Shown here: piece after piece, positions 43,252-52,745 of the stretch
How positions within the stretch are numbered: the stretch's first letter is position 1
Layout of the letters: each line of letters starts with the position of its first letter
Assembly: GCA_023394045.1 (NCBI GenBank)
Contig: JAEXBN010000043.1
Location: forward strand, 1 to 64,000
Direction: 5' to 3'
Length of the DNA stretch: 64,000 nt
Source: Bacillota bacterium
GTDB lineage: Bacteria > Bacillota > Clostridia > Tissierellales > Peptoniphilaceae
Program-made: the position numbers and the translations under genes
Notes under the pieces: generated by a model
Seen by the model: the letters and a program-made list of their open reading frames with translations, nothing else
What the model was told of the DNA's origin: nothing
The model's database searches: none

Positions 43252-44562
43252 TCACGCTTTCTCATTGACACATTCGCCAATCAGGGAGAATGAATTGGCA
43301 TCGGTAATTTTCACCGAATGCATCTGTCCGATGAGCGATGGGCTTCCCGCAACATGGATCAGACGATTTTGTGAATCACGTCCGGAAATCCGATGGGCAT
43401 CCGTTTTGCTGACCTGATCAAACAAGACTTCCACTGTGGTTCCGATGGCGGCGCGGTTACGCTGCAAAAAAATCGGATAGAGCACATCCAGAAGCTCCTG
43501 AAATCTGCGGGCACACACATCCGATGAAATATGATCCGGACGGCTGGCCGCTTTTGTGCCGGGGCGTGGGGAATAGATGAAGGTGAAGGCCGTATCAAAT
43601 CCGACTTCGCGAACCAAATCCAGCGTTTCTTGATGATTCTCTTCCGTTTCTCCCGGGAATCCGACAATGATATCGGTTGAAAGAGAAAGGTCCGGCATGG
43701 CAGATCGTAATTGTTGAACCAGACTCAAATAATGCTCGCGTGTGTAGTGTCGATTCATCGCGCGCAGAATTTCATTGGATCCTGACTGGAGAGGAAGATG
43801 AAAATGGCGCTCAATTTTAGGATGCGTGGCCATCACTTGAATCAAGCGTGGAGAAAGATCTTTCGGGTGAGATGACATAAAGCGAATGCGCCGAATTCCA
43901 TCGATCGCGTGAACTTTTTCCAAAAGAGCAGGAAAATCACATGCGGGATCACTATAAGAGTTCACGTTTTGCCCCAGCAAGATCACTTCTTGATAGCCCT
44001 GTTCTGCTAATTGTTGAATTTCGTGCAGAATCTCGCCGGATGGGCGGCTTTGCTCTCTTCCACGGGCATAGGGAACGATGCAATAGGAACAGAAATTATT
44101 GCAGCCCGTCATGATCGTGACGTAGGCCGACGTTTCGTTTGAGCGGTGAAATGTGGCTTCCTGAGAGGTCTCGTATGCGGAAATATCAAAAATGCGCTCC
44201 CCGGTCGCCCGATGGCGGGCAATCAGCTCTGGCAATTTATTGATATTTTGGGTGCCGAAAACAAGATCGACTTGCGGATAGGAGCGGCGAATCGTTTCTC
44301 TCGCAGGTCCGGTTTGCATCATACATCCGCTGACCGCAAGAATCCGGTTCGGATCCTGTGATTTCCAGTGCTTTAATGCGCCAATCTGGCCAAATACTTT
44401 GAGTTCAGCGTTTTCGCGGACAAGGCAGGTATTCATCAAAATAAAATCGGCTTGGTCGGTCTCCTCGCATCGTGAATAGCCCGATTGCTCAAGCAGTGCG
44501 GCGATCCGTTCCGAATCATGTTCATTCATCTGGCAGCCGTGTGTGATTAATTTATAATTCAT
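43252..44562 (-). CDS. miaB: tRNA (N6-isopentenyl adenosine(37)-C2)-methylthiotransferase MiaB
   Basis: A 436-aa radical SAM enzyme. The N-terminal UPF0004 domain keeps the three cysteines of the second Fe-S cluster (Cys10 in THGCQMNE, Cys46 in NTCLVRENAE, Cys80 in SGCMMQ). The radical SAM CxxxCxxC is at 154-161 (GCNNFCSYCIVPYARG). A C-terminal TRAM domain ends the protein. The ATG at 44562 has AAGGAGG upstream; an earlier in-frame start would add 20 mostly Arg residues. It heads the miaB-mutS-mutL-miaA-YnbB operon. Confidence 0.96.
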   Translation of the reverse strand: MNYKLITHGCQMNEHDSERIAALLEQSGYSRCEETDQADFILMNTCLVRENAELKVFGQIGALKHWKSQDPNRILAVSGCMMQTGPARETIRRSYPQVDLVFGTQNINKLPELIARHRATGERIFDISAYETSQEATFHRSNETSAYVTIMTGCNNFCSYCIVPYARGREQSRPSGEILHEIQQLAEQGYQEVILLGQNVNSYSDPACDFPALLEKVHAIDGIRRIRFMSSHPKDLSPRLIQVMATHPKIERHFHLPLQSGSNEILRAMNRHYTREHYLSLVQQLRSAMPDLSLSTDIIVGFPGETEENHQETLDLVREVGFDTAFTFIYSPRPGTKAASRPDHISSDVCARRFQELLDVLYPIFLQRNRAAIGTTVEVLFDQVSKTDAHRISGRDSQNRLIHVAGSPSLIGQMHSVKITDANSFSLIGECVNEKA

Positions 44563-44639
44563 ACGCCTCCTTACCCTGCGTCTCATTCTTCGATTCAAAG
44601 ATGGAATCGCGTGACCCCTCAAATTTTATAGAAGCTGAA

Positions 44640-44678
44640 AAATGGCGAAACCAGACACCATGCCTGATTTCGCCATTT
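44640..44678 (-). terminator. Terminator of the efp-to-ispH operon
   Basis: An 11-bp perfect stem (AAATGGCGAAA with TTTCGCCATTT), a further 6-bp inner pairing and a T run on the minus strand. It lies between ispH-rpsA and miaB. Confidence 0.93.
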
Positions 44679-44734
44679 GTTTGTTCATCATTCTGAACAA
44701 CGTCAGACAGAACCGCTTTGGGATTGGTCTGCTG

Positions 44735-46894
44735 TTATGCTTCCGTATTTTCTTCTTCGGAAGCCGCCTCATCGCTCACCAAGTTGAGCTGAGCAGCGAT
44801 CAGATCACCCAGATTGGTTCCGATATCATCTCCGCCATCGAAGTTAATCTTTGGCTGAGCTTTGTGCTTCTCGCGAGCGGGACGGTTTTCCTGATTGGAT
44901 TTTGCCTTCGGCGCAGCGTCACGGCGTTCAAAGCGAGCCGCATCATATTTCGGTGCAGCGGGAGCATCGGAGGAAGGTTCTTCCGTCTCTTCCTTATTTT
45001 CCCCTTCGGCCGGCTCCTCAAGAGCGCGTGTGGACAAAGCGATGCGCTGACGCTCTTCATCAATGTCCAAGATCTTGACTTGCACTTCTTGGCCGACATT
45101 GTATTCATCGGAAGGTTTTTCCACATGATGATGTGAAATCTGCGACACATGGATGAGTCCCTCAACGCCTTCTTTCAGACGGACAAAGGCGCCAAAATCA
45201 AGCAGATTCACGATGGTTCCGGTGACAACATCGCCCGGTTTATTTTCTTGTTTGAAGACTTCAAACGGTTTCGGAGTTTGCTGCTTCAGACCAAGAGAGA
45301 TGCGGTTGCGCTCACGATTGGCTTTCAGAACGACCGGCTCCACTTCCTGACCAATTTCAAGGACATCGGAGGGCTTATCAATGCGCTGCCATGAGATATC
45401 CGAAACATGGATCAGGCCATCGACGCCGCCCAGATCCACAAAGGCACCGAAATCCGTCATGCGGACCACTTTACCTTTTACGGTCTCACCGACGACGATC
45501 TTATCCCAAACTTCATCCAGCTGATCTTCAAGGACGGCACGGGCGGAAAGGACGACGCGACGTTTTCTTTCATCGATCGACAGGAATTTGCACTCCAAAG
45601 TCTGCCCTACGTACTGTTTGAAGTTCTTGACGAAATATGTTGCAATCTGAGACGCCGGAATAAATCCATTAATGCCCAGAACATTGGCGACCAAGCCACC
45701 GCGATTTTCTCCCGTGATCACGGCCTCAACGGTTTCGCCTGCTTCATATTTTTCGACAAGCTTCGTCCAGTTTTTCAGACCTTCAACGCGACCCGTGGAC
45801 AGAACAACATTTCCTTCTCCATCGTCCAGTTTGATCACGAAGACATCGATCTCGTCCCCTTCATGGAAGCTTTCATGCGGATTTTTCCGCTCTTCTTCCG
45901 TCATCTCGTCGCTTTTAATGATTCCATCTGCGCGATAACGAATATCCACATAGACTTCATCATCCTTTACAGCGATGACGGTTCCTTTGACAATATCGCG
46001 AGGAAAAATCTTCACCATACTGTCTTCGATTTGCTCCATGAAATCTTCTTTTGTAAAATTCTCCATCCCTACGACGACCTCCTCAATAATCCAGTCCGGT
46101 GTGCTCGCACCGGCGGTTACTCCTATTTTATTCAATCCGATGATGTTTTGTAAAGTTAAATCCTTGAAAACTTCAATTTTTTGAGCATTTGGAGTCACAT
46201 TTGAAGCCACTTGAAACAACTTTTCCGTATTGGAGGAGTCCCTTCCCCCAATCACAATCATGGCATCCACCTGTCTGGCGAGCGCGGCCGCTGCCTCTTG
46301 GCGCTCTCTTGTTGCCTGACAGATCGTTGGCGCGATCTCCTTTGGTACATTGTCCGGAAGCGCCTCGCAAATCGATTCGTAAATCGAGCGGCGGTTGGTG
46401 GTTTGTGAGACCACAAATAGTGGGCGATCCACAGGAACCTCCCGTGCTTCCTCTTGCGAATGAACGATGACGGCTTCTTCATTCAAATAGCTTCGCATCG
46501 CGATCACTTCCGGATGCAGGGGATCGCCGACGATGACACAGCGTTTTCCCTCCTGTTCAGCTTTTTGCAACTTCCGGTAAATGGCAAGCAAAATGGGGCA
46601 AGTTCCATCAATGATCGTGGCACCTGTCGCATTCAGACGATCGCGATCCGTTTTGGTGATGCCATGCGCCCGGAGGATGATGACCGAATGAGGATTGAGG
46701 CATTGCTCCGCCTCTTCAATGCTGTTTAGAGTGATGAGCCCCTCATCTTCACGGCGGGATAAATATTGGGGATTATGCACCAGTGCGCCATAAGCATAAA
46801 CGGTTTTGTGTTCTTTTAAAGCATTTTGAACCTGTTTATCAATATGGCGTACGCCAAAACAAAACCCAGCATGCTCTGCAAGATAAATCTTCAC
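44735..46894 (-). CDS. ispH: IspH (HMBPP reductase) fused to ribosomal protein S1-like domains
   Basis: A 719-aa fusion. Residues 1 to about 280 are 4-hydroxy-3-methylbut-2-enyl diphosphate reductase, the last step of the MEP isoprenoid pathway, with the three Fe-S cysteines Cys12 (GFCFGV), Cys99 (GTCP) and Cys192 (PTICQAT) and the catalytic Glu in HPEV (129). From about 300 to 630 four S1 RNA-binding domains follow, the third and fourth with the strong patterns RMTDFGAFVDLGGVDGLIHV and LLDFGAFVRLKEGVEGLIHV, then an acidic/basic tail. This fusion is known in Clostridia. The enzyme and RNA-binding parts look intact; whether the S1 part acts on ribosomes is not proven. It overlaps plsC by 4 bases and is followed by a terminator. 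Confidence 0.95.
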   Translation of the reverse strand: MKIYLAEHAGFCFGVRHIDKQVQNALKEHKTVYAYGALVHNPQYLSRREDEGLITLNSIEEAEQCLNPHSVIILRAHGITKTDRDRLNATGATIIDGTCPILLAIYRKLQKAEQEGKRCVIVGDPLHPEVIAMRSYLNEEAVIVHSQEEAREVPVDRPLFVVSQTTNRRSIYESICEALPDNVPKEIAPTICQATRERQEAAAALARQVDAMIVIGGRDSSNTEKLFQVASNVTPNAQKIEVFKDLTLQNIIGLNKIGVTAGASTPDWIIEEVVVGMENFTKEDFMEQIEDSMVKIFPRDIVKGTVIAVKDDEVYVDIRYRADGIIKSDEMTEEERKNPHESFHEGDEIDVFVIKLDDGEGNVVLSTGRVEGLKNWTKLVEKYEAGETVEAVITGENRGGLVANVLGINGFIPASQIATYFVKNFKQYVGQTLECKFLSIDERKRRVVLSARAVLEDQLDEVWDKIVVGETVKGKVVRMTDFGAFVDLGGVDGLIHVSDISWQRIDKPSDVLEIGQEVEPVVLKANRERNRISLGLKQQTPKPFEVFKQENKPGDVVTGTIVNLLDFGAFVRLKEGVEGLIHVSQISHHHVEKPSDEYNVGQEVQVKILDIDEERQRIALSTRALEEPAEGENKEETEEPSSDAPAAPKYDAARFERRDAAPKAKSNQENRPAREKHKAQPKINFDGGDDIGTNLGDLIAAQLNLVSDEAASEEENTEA

Positions 46895-47532
46895 CGGGGA
46901 TCCTCGTTTTCTTCTTTCTGCGGTGGATCGGATGGTCTTTCGACAAAAGCCGTTATGGGAAGATGCGTTCCATAGATCGTATTAAACACTTTTGCGGTGA
47001 TCATCGTCCTCGCTTCATGACGTGGAAGGGATGAAAATTCTTCCGTCTGGAGAACGGGACGAAAACGAATCACGAAATCGGATCGAAAATGATAGGTGGA
47101 TTCAATGTATATACAGTAGACCGGAACGCGCGATTTTTGAACTAAGTATCCGATCCCTTCTTTCATTGCATGGGGGTCCTGAACCTTCATCCGGTGTCCT
47201 TCCGGAAAGATCCCGAGAACCTGCCCATTTTTAAGAACTTGCAGCATTTCCCGAAGCGCGCGGATATCGTTGTTCTCCCGATCCACATAAATCGCCCCCC
47301 ACCGGCGCAGCAAGCGGCCAATGAGCGGAAGATGGGACAGCTCTTTTTTCGCCACAATTTTTCCTGAATCCGGGAGAATCATGTACATGGCCAAAGCATC
47401 CCAATTGGATCCATGATTGGCGCAGATGATGGATGGCTTCTGGATGGAAGGCGGCTCTTCCATTTTGAGCCGGAAGAAGACGCGCAAAACCCAATGAGCC
47501 AAATGCTTTGTCCATCCGCTCATCGTTCCCAC
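46891..47532 (-). CDS. plsC: 1-acyl-sn-glycerol-3-phosphate acyltransferase
   Basis: A 213-aa PlsC-type acyltransferase that adds the second acyl chain to make phosphatidic acid. The catalytic NHGSNWD (N-H-x4-D) and the substrate motif FPEGHRMK are present, with IYVDRENNDIRAL between them. It overlaps cmk by 13 bases and ispH by 4. The plsC-cmk-ispH neighbourhood is standard for Clostridia. PlsY, which supplies its substrate, is encoded at the end of the window. Confidence 0.93.
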   Translation of the reverse strand: MGTMSGWTKHLAHWVLRVFFRLKMEEPPSIQKPSIICANHGSNWDALAMYMILPDSGKIVAKKELSHLPLIGRLLRRWGAIYVDRENNDIRALREMLQVLKNGQVLGIFPEGHRMKVQDPHAMKEGIGYLVQKSRVPVYCIYIESTYHFRSDFVIRFRPVLQTEEFSSLPRHEARTMITAKVFNTIYGTHLPITAFVERPSDPPQKEENEDPR

Positions 47533-48164
47533 TCTTTCCGAATATAATGAACGACATCTTCCAGTGTCATCTCTGAAGTATCCAGCAGGATGGCATCCTC
47601 CGCTGGACGAAGAGGAGAAATGGGTCTGGTGGAATCATAGCGGTCTCTCTCGATAATAGAAGAGAGCACTTCTTCGTAAGACATGGCGGAGTGCGCTTTA
47701 GGATCGTTCAAGCGCCTCTTGGCGCGGACTTCTGGTGTTGCGGTCAGGTAAATTTTCAGATCGGCATGTGGCAGCACCACCGTCCCAATATCCCGCCCGT
47801 CAAGAATGACATCTTGTTGTTGAGCGATCTCCTGTTGTAAACGAACCATTCTTTTGCGAACTTCTGCATACCCGGAGACAACAGAAACCGTTGCGGTGAC
47901 TTCATCCGAACGGATTTCCTTCGAGACATCCCTCCCATTCAAAAAGATTTGATGCGGTTTCATTTCAAGATCAACCGTTTTTAGCAGTTCCACCACCTGT
48001 TCTTCCTGAAGCGGGTCGATGCCGGCTTCCAGCACAGCAAGCGTGAGGGCGCGGTACATCGCTCCGGTATCTAGGTGCGCAATCTGGAGTTCCTGTGAAA
48101 GGCGCTCCGCTACGGTGCTTTTTCCGGATCCTGCCGGTCCGTCAATGGCCATGGTTCGTGACAT
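47520..48164 (-). CDS. cmk: Cytidylate kinase
   Basis: A 214-aa kinase that phosphorylates CMP and dCMP. Motifs are the P-loop IDGPAGSGKSTVAERLS, LDTGAMYRALTLAVL, the CMP-binding region and ILDGRDIGTVVLPHADLK, with a lid RAKRRLND. GAGGAATT precedes the ATG. It is 24 bases downstream of the flavoprotein gene. Confidence 0.96.
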   Translation of the reverse strand: MSRTMAIDGPAGSGKSTVAERLSQELQIAHLDTGAMYRALTLAVLEAGIDPLQEEQVVELLKTVDLEMKPHQIFLNGRDVSKEIRSDEVTATVSVVSGYAEVRKRMVRLQQEIAQQQDVILDGRDIGTVVLPHADLKIYLTATPEVRAKRRLNDPKAHSAMSYEEVLSSIIERDRYDSTRPISPLRPAEDAILLDTSEMTLEDVVHYIRKEWER

Positions 48165-48188
48165 AATTCCTCGTTTCTATCGGTATTT

Positions 48189-49460
48189 CTATCGGTTCAA
48201 TGGTTTGGCATGCGCGTCTGCACACAGAGCTGCGGCGGAGAGCCCTGCCAAATGTCCGGTGGAAAAGGCAAGCTGTAAATTATATCCTCCGGTCTGCGCA
48301 TCCACATCAAGAATTTCTCCAGCAAAAAACAGATGTTGTTGAATCCGGGACTGCATGGTATGAGGATCCACTTCACGCACATTCACCCCTCCGCGCGTGA
48401 TGACCGCTTGTTTGAATGAGCCAAGAGATTCCACTGTGAGCGGAAAGCGTTTCAGAAGATCAATAAATCGGTTGGCATCGGATCGAGTCCAGTCATGAAA
48501 AGGAAAGTCGCTTTTCCATCCTCCCTTTTCGAGAAACACGGAAATCACGCGTTGCGGAAGAAATGTGGAAAACAAGGTTCCCAGGTGACGATTGGCTCCG
48601 GAGTCGCGCTCTCTTGTGAGTCTGCGACGCAGCTGTTCTTCGGTCAATGCAGGTTTCCAGTCCAGCGTGAGTTTTTGCCCTTTCACTTCCGTTCCGGACA
48701 AATCTGACGATAAAGTGAGAACGATGGGCCCGGAGATGCCATCTCTCGTAAACACCATTTCTCCGAAATAGGTTTTCTTTTTTTTGCTTGTTCCCGTGCT
48801 TAACGCGATGTTTCGCAGCGAAATCCCCTCCCAGTCTGCAATAAAATTTTCCTGCAGTTGAATGGGCACCAGAGAAGGAGACGTCGGACTCAAGCTGTGT
48901 CCAAATTGCTTTGCAAAGCGATATCCATCTCCGGTGGACCCCGTTCCCGGATAGGATAATCCGCCTGTGGCAACGATCAGGTTTCGGGCTTCCAGACGCT
49001 GTTGTTTATCCTCGGAAAAGAGAATGAAATGTTCCTTCTCAACCTGAATGGAGTCGACGCGGAAATGATACCGCAGTTCCACGCGATGTTGCTCCAGAGA
49101 TTGACGCAACACGCGGATAATGTCGCTGGAATGATCGCTCGTTGGAAAGACACGTCCGCCGCGTTCCACTTTGAGCGGCTGACCATGTGTTTCGAAAAAC
49201 CGTATGGTTTCCTCATTCGAAAAGGAAGCGAAAGCCGAATAAAGAAAGCGCGGATTCCTGCAAACATGTTTCAAAAACTCCGGCAATGGCGCTTTGTTGG
49301 TGACGTTGCACCGCCCTTTTCCCGTGATATAAATCTTTTTTCCGGGTTTTTCATTTCCATCCGCGATGACCACATCGACGCCCGATTGTGAAGCGGCAAT
49401 TCCCGCCATGCAACCGGCGGCACCCATTCCGATAATGGCAACATCATAGATTTTGATCAT
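48189..49460 (-). CDS. HI0933/BaiN-type FAD-dependent oxidoreductase
   Basis: A 423-aa flavoprotein. The N-terminal dinucleotide-binding motif is AIIGMGAAGCMAGIAA, followed by the family-specific ITGKGRCNVTN, the GGLSYPGTGSTGDGY loop and a C-terminal FAD-binding AGEILDVDAQTGGYN segment with an insert domain in the middle. Family members have been annotated as aminoacetone oxidases, and some gut relatives (BaiN) reduce bile acid intermediates; the substrate here is unknown. In Clostridia it usually precedes cmk, as it does here, so it is probably a housekeeping member. It overlaps the rluB gene by 17 bases. Confidence 0.9.
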   Translation of the reverse strand: MIKIYDVAIIGMGAAGCMAGIAASQSGVDVVIADGNEKPGKKIYITGKGRCNVTNKAPLPEFLKHVCRNPRFLYSAFASFSNEETIRFFETHGQPLKVERGGRVFPTSDHSSDIIRVLRQSLEQHRVELRYHFRVDSIQVEKEHFILFSEDKQQRLEARNLIVATGGLSYPGTGSTGDGYRFAKQFGHSLSPTSPSLVPIQLQENFIADWEGISLRNIALSTGTSKKKKTYFGEMVFTRDGISGPIVLTLSSDLSGTEVKGQKLTLDWKPALTEEQLRRRLTRERDSGANRHLGTLFSTFLPQRVISVFLEKGGWKSDFPFHDWTRSDANRFIDLLKRFPLTVESLGSFKQAVITRGGVNVREVDPHTMQSRIQQHLFFAGEILDVDAQTGGYNLQLAFSTGHLAGLSAAALCADAHAKPLNR

Positions 49461-50202
49461 TCAAGACCTCTTTCTTTTCATCGGAATTGAGTGGGATCCA
49501 TTCTCCCGGAGCCAATGTCCCGAGGCGGAGAGATCCAATGCGAACGCGGATCAATCGGATGACCTCATATCCCAGTCGATGAAAGAGCCGCCGAATTTCC
49601 CGCTTTCTGCCCTCATGAAGCACGATATGAAGAATGCTCGCGCCTTCTCGATCCGGAGGCCAATCCGGAATTTGATGATCCGATGCTTCACGTTGATGAA
49701 AGATCCATATCCGGTCAGGATGGTAAACTTCTTTTCCATCGTGAATTCCCCTTAAAGCGCGCAGACGATCTTTTTCATCCAAGGCGCGATCCAAAACGAC
49801 CAGATATTCTTTTTCGGTATTGGCAGAAGGATGAGCGATTTGCTGTGAAAAGGCGCCGTCATTAGTGACAAGCAGCAGTCCTTCTGAATCGCGATCCAGC
49901 CGTCCGATACTAAAAAGCCCCGGCTCATCCGGCAGATCTTCATAAATCAGCCGCCCCCCATGCGGATCAAAATGGCTGCAGAGGCTTCCCCTCGGTTTAT
50001 GATAAAGATAAGTGGAGGTCTGCTTCGGAGGCTGAATGTCTTTCCCATCCACCACGACGCGATCGCCGGGTTCAATCATGGTGGACAGCGTCTCAACCGG
50101 TTTTCCGTTGCAAAACACCCGCCCCTCTCGGATGAGCTCTTCCGATTTGCGGCGTGATGCGACGCCGGCTCTCGCCAAATAGCGATTAATCCGCATTCTC
50201 AT
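49444..50202 (-). CDS. rluB: 23S rRNA pseudouridine synthase RluB family
   Basis: A 252-aa protein with an N-terminal S4 RNA-binding domain (INRYLARAGVASRRKSEELI) and the RsuA/RluB catalytic domain with SIGRLDRDSEGLLLVTNDG, where the Asp is catalytic. A KREIRRLFHRLGYEVIRL segment closes the core. It probably modifies 23S rRNA near position 2605, by homology. Three close ATGs could start it (50211, 50202, 50196); 50202 has the best spacing from GGGAG. The scpA-scpB-rluB order is standard in Firmicutes. Confidence 0.93.
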   Translation of the reverse strand: MRMRINRYLARAGVASRRKSEELIREGRVFCNGKPVETLSTMIEPGDRVVVDGKDIQPPKQTSTYLYHKPRGSLCSHFDPHGGRLIYEDLPDEPGLFSIGRLDRDSEGLLLVTNDGAFSQQIAHPSANTEKEYLVVLDRALDEKDRLRALRGIHDGKEVYHPDRIWIFHQREASDHQIPDWPPDREGASILHIVLHEGRKREIRRLFHRLGYEVIRLIRVRIGSLRLGTLAPGEWIPLNSDEKKEVLNDQNL

Positions 50203-50737
50203 GATTCTCATTCTCCCACATCGCTTCCACCTCTGAGCGGGAAGGCAAAGCTTCGAGAGATTCCAGCGCAAAAGCGCGCAGAAATTCGCGGGTGGTGCGA
50301 TAGAGAATGGGTCGTCCGATCTGATCCAGACGGCCGGCTTCTTCAATCAGTCCGCGATCCAATAGCGTATCAATGGAGCCTGAACTTTTTACACCGCGGA
50401 TTTCATCAATGGCGATACGGGTCACCGGCTGATCGTAGGCGATGATGGCCAGCGTTTCGAGCGCCGAGTTGGATAGCCGTTTGTTTTGGGAAGAGCCGAA
50501 TAATTTTTCGAATACCTCTGCATGCTCCTCCCGCGTGCTCAACTGTACGGCATCACCGACACGGCGCAACCGGAGTCCTCGATCTGGACGATCCCATGCC
50601 TGCATCATACGTTCAATGAGCTGGTTGGTCTCTAAAGGAGTCCGTTCCAGAAGACGTGCCAGATCTTCGATCGGAAGCGGATCTCCCCAGACATATAAAA
50701 TACCCTCAATCAGAGCCATCTGTTCGGCTTCACTCAC
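50186..50737 (-). CDS. scpB: Segregation and condensation protein B
   Basis: A 183-aa subunit of the SMC-ScpAB condensin complex. It shows two winged-helix domains; landmarks are ALIEGILYVWGDPLPIEDLA, LRRVGDAVQLST and LSNSALETLAIIAYDQPVTR with the IDEIRGVKSSGSIDTLLDRG segment (here split). The GTG at 50737 has GAGGAGGG five bases upstream and overlaps the scpA end by 8 bases; an upstream ATG at 50758 is less well placed. Confidence 0.95.
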   Translation of the reverse strand: MSEAEQMALIEGILYVWGDPLPIEDLARLLERTPLETNQLIERMMQAWDRPDRGLRLRRVGDAVQLSTREEHAEVFEKLFGSSQNKRLSNSALETLAIIAYDQPVTRIAIDEIRGVKSSGSIDTLLDRGLIEEAGRLDQIGRPILYRTTREFLRAFALESLEALPSRSEVEAMWENENHENAD

Positions 50738-51563
50738 ATGTCCCTCCTCTGCGCGCATCGTTTGCGCGACCGGTCTCCATCTCTGCGTATTCTTCGGAAT
50801 GATTTCCCTGATGTGCCATGCGCTGATTCAGAAGAGCAACCGCTTGCTCCGGATGCCCGACCGAAATCGAAATCATGTGATTTTCGCCCTTCTGACGAAT
50901 CTCAAGAACTTCCCGACGCGATAACTCCAAAAGCAAAAGAAACGTCGTGATCAGATTTCCCTTGGCATGATCCGTATCAAACAAATCAGCAAAGGTGAAA
51001 TAGGTTCCTTGTTCCAAACGGGATCGGATGCGTTTGGCAACCACATCGTCGGGATAAGGATCCATCGCCATGATTGAGTCCACGTGAAAAGTGAGATGAT
51101 GCGACCTTTTTCTTTCATCCAAGCGGCGCAAGGCCTTCAGAAGATCATCAGGCTGCCCTTCAATCATGGGGAGCGGCTGGCTTCGAAACCGCTCCGGATC
51201 TTCCTGCATCTTCACTAGACGGCGGAGCGCCTGCTCTTCGCCGGGACGAAGACGCGCAGACAATTCTTTGAATGTCCGGTAGGCAACCAGCCGACGGATG
51301 AATTCTTCACGGCTGACGGGAATCTCTTCGTCTTCATTTTGATCCTGCAGGAGCATTCTCGCCTTCATTTGAACCAAAATGGAGGCCATGCGGATGAAAT
51401 CGCTAAGTTCTTCCGGAGTGAGATGCATCTGTTGCATCACATCAAGAAACTGCTCGGTGATTTGAGAAATTTCAATGGCATAGATATCCAGCTTTGATTG
51501 GTGCAGCAGCTCAAGAAGCAAGTCCATCGGACCATGAAAAGCATCCAGATCGATTTGAATCAT
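50730..51563 (-). CDS. scpA: Segregation and condensation protein A
   Basis: A 277-aa kleisin that bridges the SMC ATPase heads with ScpB. The N-terminus has the conserved FHGPMDLLLELLHQSKLDIY and EISQITEQFLDVM; the C-terminal winged helix (TFLLLLELSRREVLEIRQ) binds the other SMC head. It begins with an ATGA overlap on the site-2 protease gene. The smc gene itself is not in the window. Confidence 0.96.
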   Translation of the reverse strand: MIQIDLDAFHGPMDLLLELLHQSKLDIYAIEISQITEQFLDVMQQMHLTPEELSDFIRMASILVQMKARMLLQDQNEDEEIPVSREEFIRRLVAYRTFKELSARLRPGEEQALRRLVKMQEDPERFRSQPLPMIEGQPDDLLKALRRLDERKRSHHLTFHVDSIMAMDPYPDDVVAKRIRSRLEQGTYFTFADLFDTDHAKGNLITTFLLLLELSRREVLEIRQKGENHMISISVGHPEQAVALLNQRMAHQGNHSEEYAEMETGRANDARRGGTCE

Positions 51564-52180
51564 CGAAAGAAGCCTCCTACAAAGGTCAGCATCCCTTCAA
51601 GAATGGCGTTGGAGATGGGCACGGAAATCCGTCCGAGGGCGCCGCTGAAAACCAAAACAGGAATCAGCCATCTGGTGATATGTTCATACCTCGATACTTG
51701 CCATTCCACTTCTTCAGGAAGAATGCTGAACAGCACTTTGGATCCGTCCAGCGGCGGAATCGGAATCAGATTGAATACGAAGAAAAATACGCCATAAAGC
51801 ATAATTTCCGTCAGAAGGGCGGCAAGAAAGGTCCATTCGATGGGAATGAGATAGAGCAGGAATGCCGCAATCAGAGCGCTGAGAAAATTTGTGGTGACCC
51901 CCGCCAGCGAGGTGGTGAGAAGCCCGAGCCGCCGATTGGTGAATCGCGAGGGATTAATGGGTACAGGTTTTGCCCAGCCAAAATGAAAGAGGAGGAGACT
52001 GATCAGCCCGATCGGGTCAATATGCGGAAGCGGATTGAAGGTCAGTCTCCCCTGCTCTTTCGCCGTTGGATCACCATTCCAGAGCGCAACAAGCCCATGC
52101 GCGACTTCATGAGTCAGAATCGTATAGAGAATGGCAATGACGGATACGATGGTCTGGAGAGGATCGGAAAGATTAAACAT
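51560..52180 (-). CDS. Site-2 protease family membrane protein (peptidase M50)
   Basis: A 206-aa polytopic membrane protein with the zinc site HEVAH at residues 24-28 (THEVAHGLVALW) and the third-ligand motif PIPPLDGSKVL. About five to six membrane helices are visible. This short M50 type is commonly encoded next to scpA in Firmicutes; substrates are unknown. The second of two adjacent ATGs (52180) has the better spacing from GGAGAA. It overlaps the Nudix gene by 8 bases. Confidence 0.92.
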   Translation of the reverse strand: MFNLSDPLQTIVSVIAILYTILTHEVAHGLVALWNGDPTAKEQGRLTFNPLPHIDPIGLISLLLFHFGWAKPVPINPSRFTNRRLGLLTTSLAGVTTNFLSALIAAFLLYLIPIEWTFLAALLTEIMLYGVFFFVFNLIPIPPLDGSKVLFSILPEEVEWQVSRYEHITRWLIPVLVFSGALGRISVPISNAILEGMLTFVGGFFR

Positions 52181-52745
52181 CATGTTCTCCGCTCTGGTGC
52201 TTCTTGAGCTGCTGATAGGCATAGAGAATGGCGATGATGCTTTTCGCGTCGACCATTTCGAAATTCATGACCATGTTGTACAAGGATTCGATGCGGTGCT
52301 CTTCCACATTGAGGAATTCGGTCAAATCCAACTCTTTCGGCGATGCGACAAGGTCGCGGGCAAGAAACAGGCTCAATTTCTCATTTGTAAAACCTGGAGA
52401 GGCATAGGCATCCAGCAGATAGTCCATCTGATTGGCTCGATAGCCCACCTCTTCTTGTAATTCACGCTGCGCCGCTTCTCCCGGATTTTCTCCAGGTTCC
52501 ACCAGTCCAGCGGGAATTTCCAGCAGCATTTCTTTCACGGCCGCCCGGTATTGCCGAACCATATACATGGTATGTTCGTCTTTTAGAGCGATGATCCCAA
52601 CGCCACGCTGATGATCGACAATTTCGCGCTTGGCGTACATCATGTTCGGAAGCTCTACGGTTTCCACGCGCAGATGCACAATGCGTCCATCATAAATTTC
52701 TTCCGATTTAATCGTACGCTCTGGGGCCGCTTGTTTGTCTGTCAT
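52173..52745 (-). CDS. Nudix hydrolase, ADP-ribose pyrophosphatase type
   Basis: A 190-aa NudF-like enzyme. The Nudix box G-x5-E-x7-R-E-x2-E-E-x-G is complete in GLVEPGENPGEAAQ followed by RELQEEVGY. The N-terminal beta-strands (EEIYDGRIVHLRVETVEL) and the middle YMVRQYRAAVKEMLLEIPAG match ADP-ribose pyrophosphatases. It would hydrolyse ADP-ribose to AMP and ribose 5-phosphate. Its ATG overlaps the recN stop as ATGA. Confidence 0.92.
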   Translation of the reverse strand: MTDKQAAPERTIKSEEIYDGRIVHLRVETVELPNMMYAKREIVDHQRGVGIIALKDEHTMYMVRQYRAAVKEMLLEIPAGLVEPGENPGEAAQRELQEEVGYRANQMDYLLDAYASPGFTNEKLSLFLARDLVASPKELDLTEFLNVEEHRIESLYNMVMNFEMVDAKSIIAILYAYQQLKKHQSGEHDV

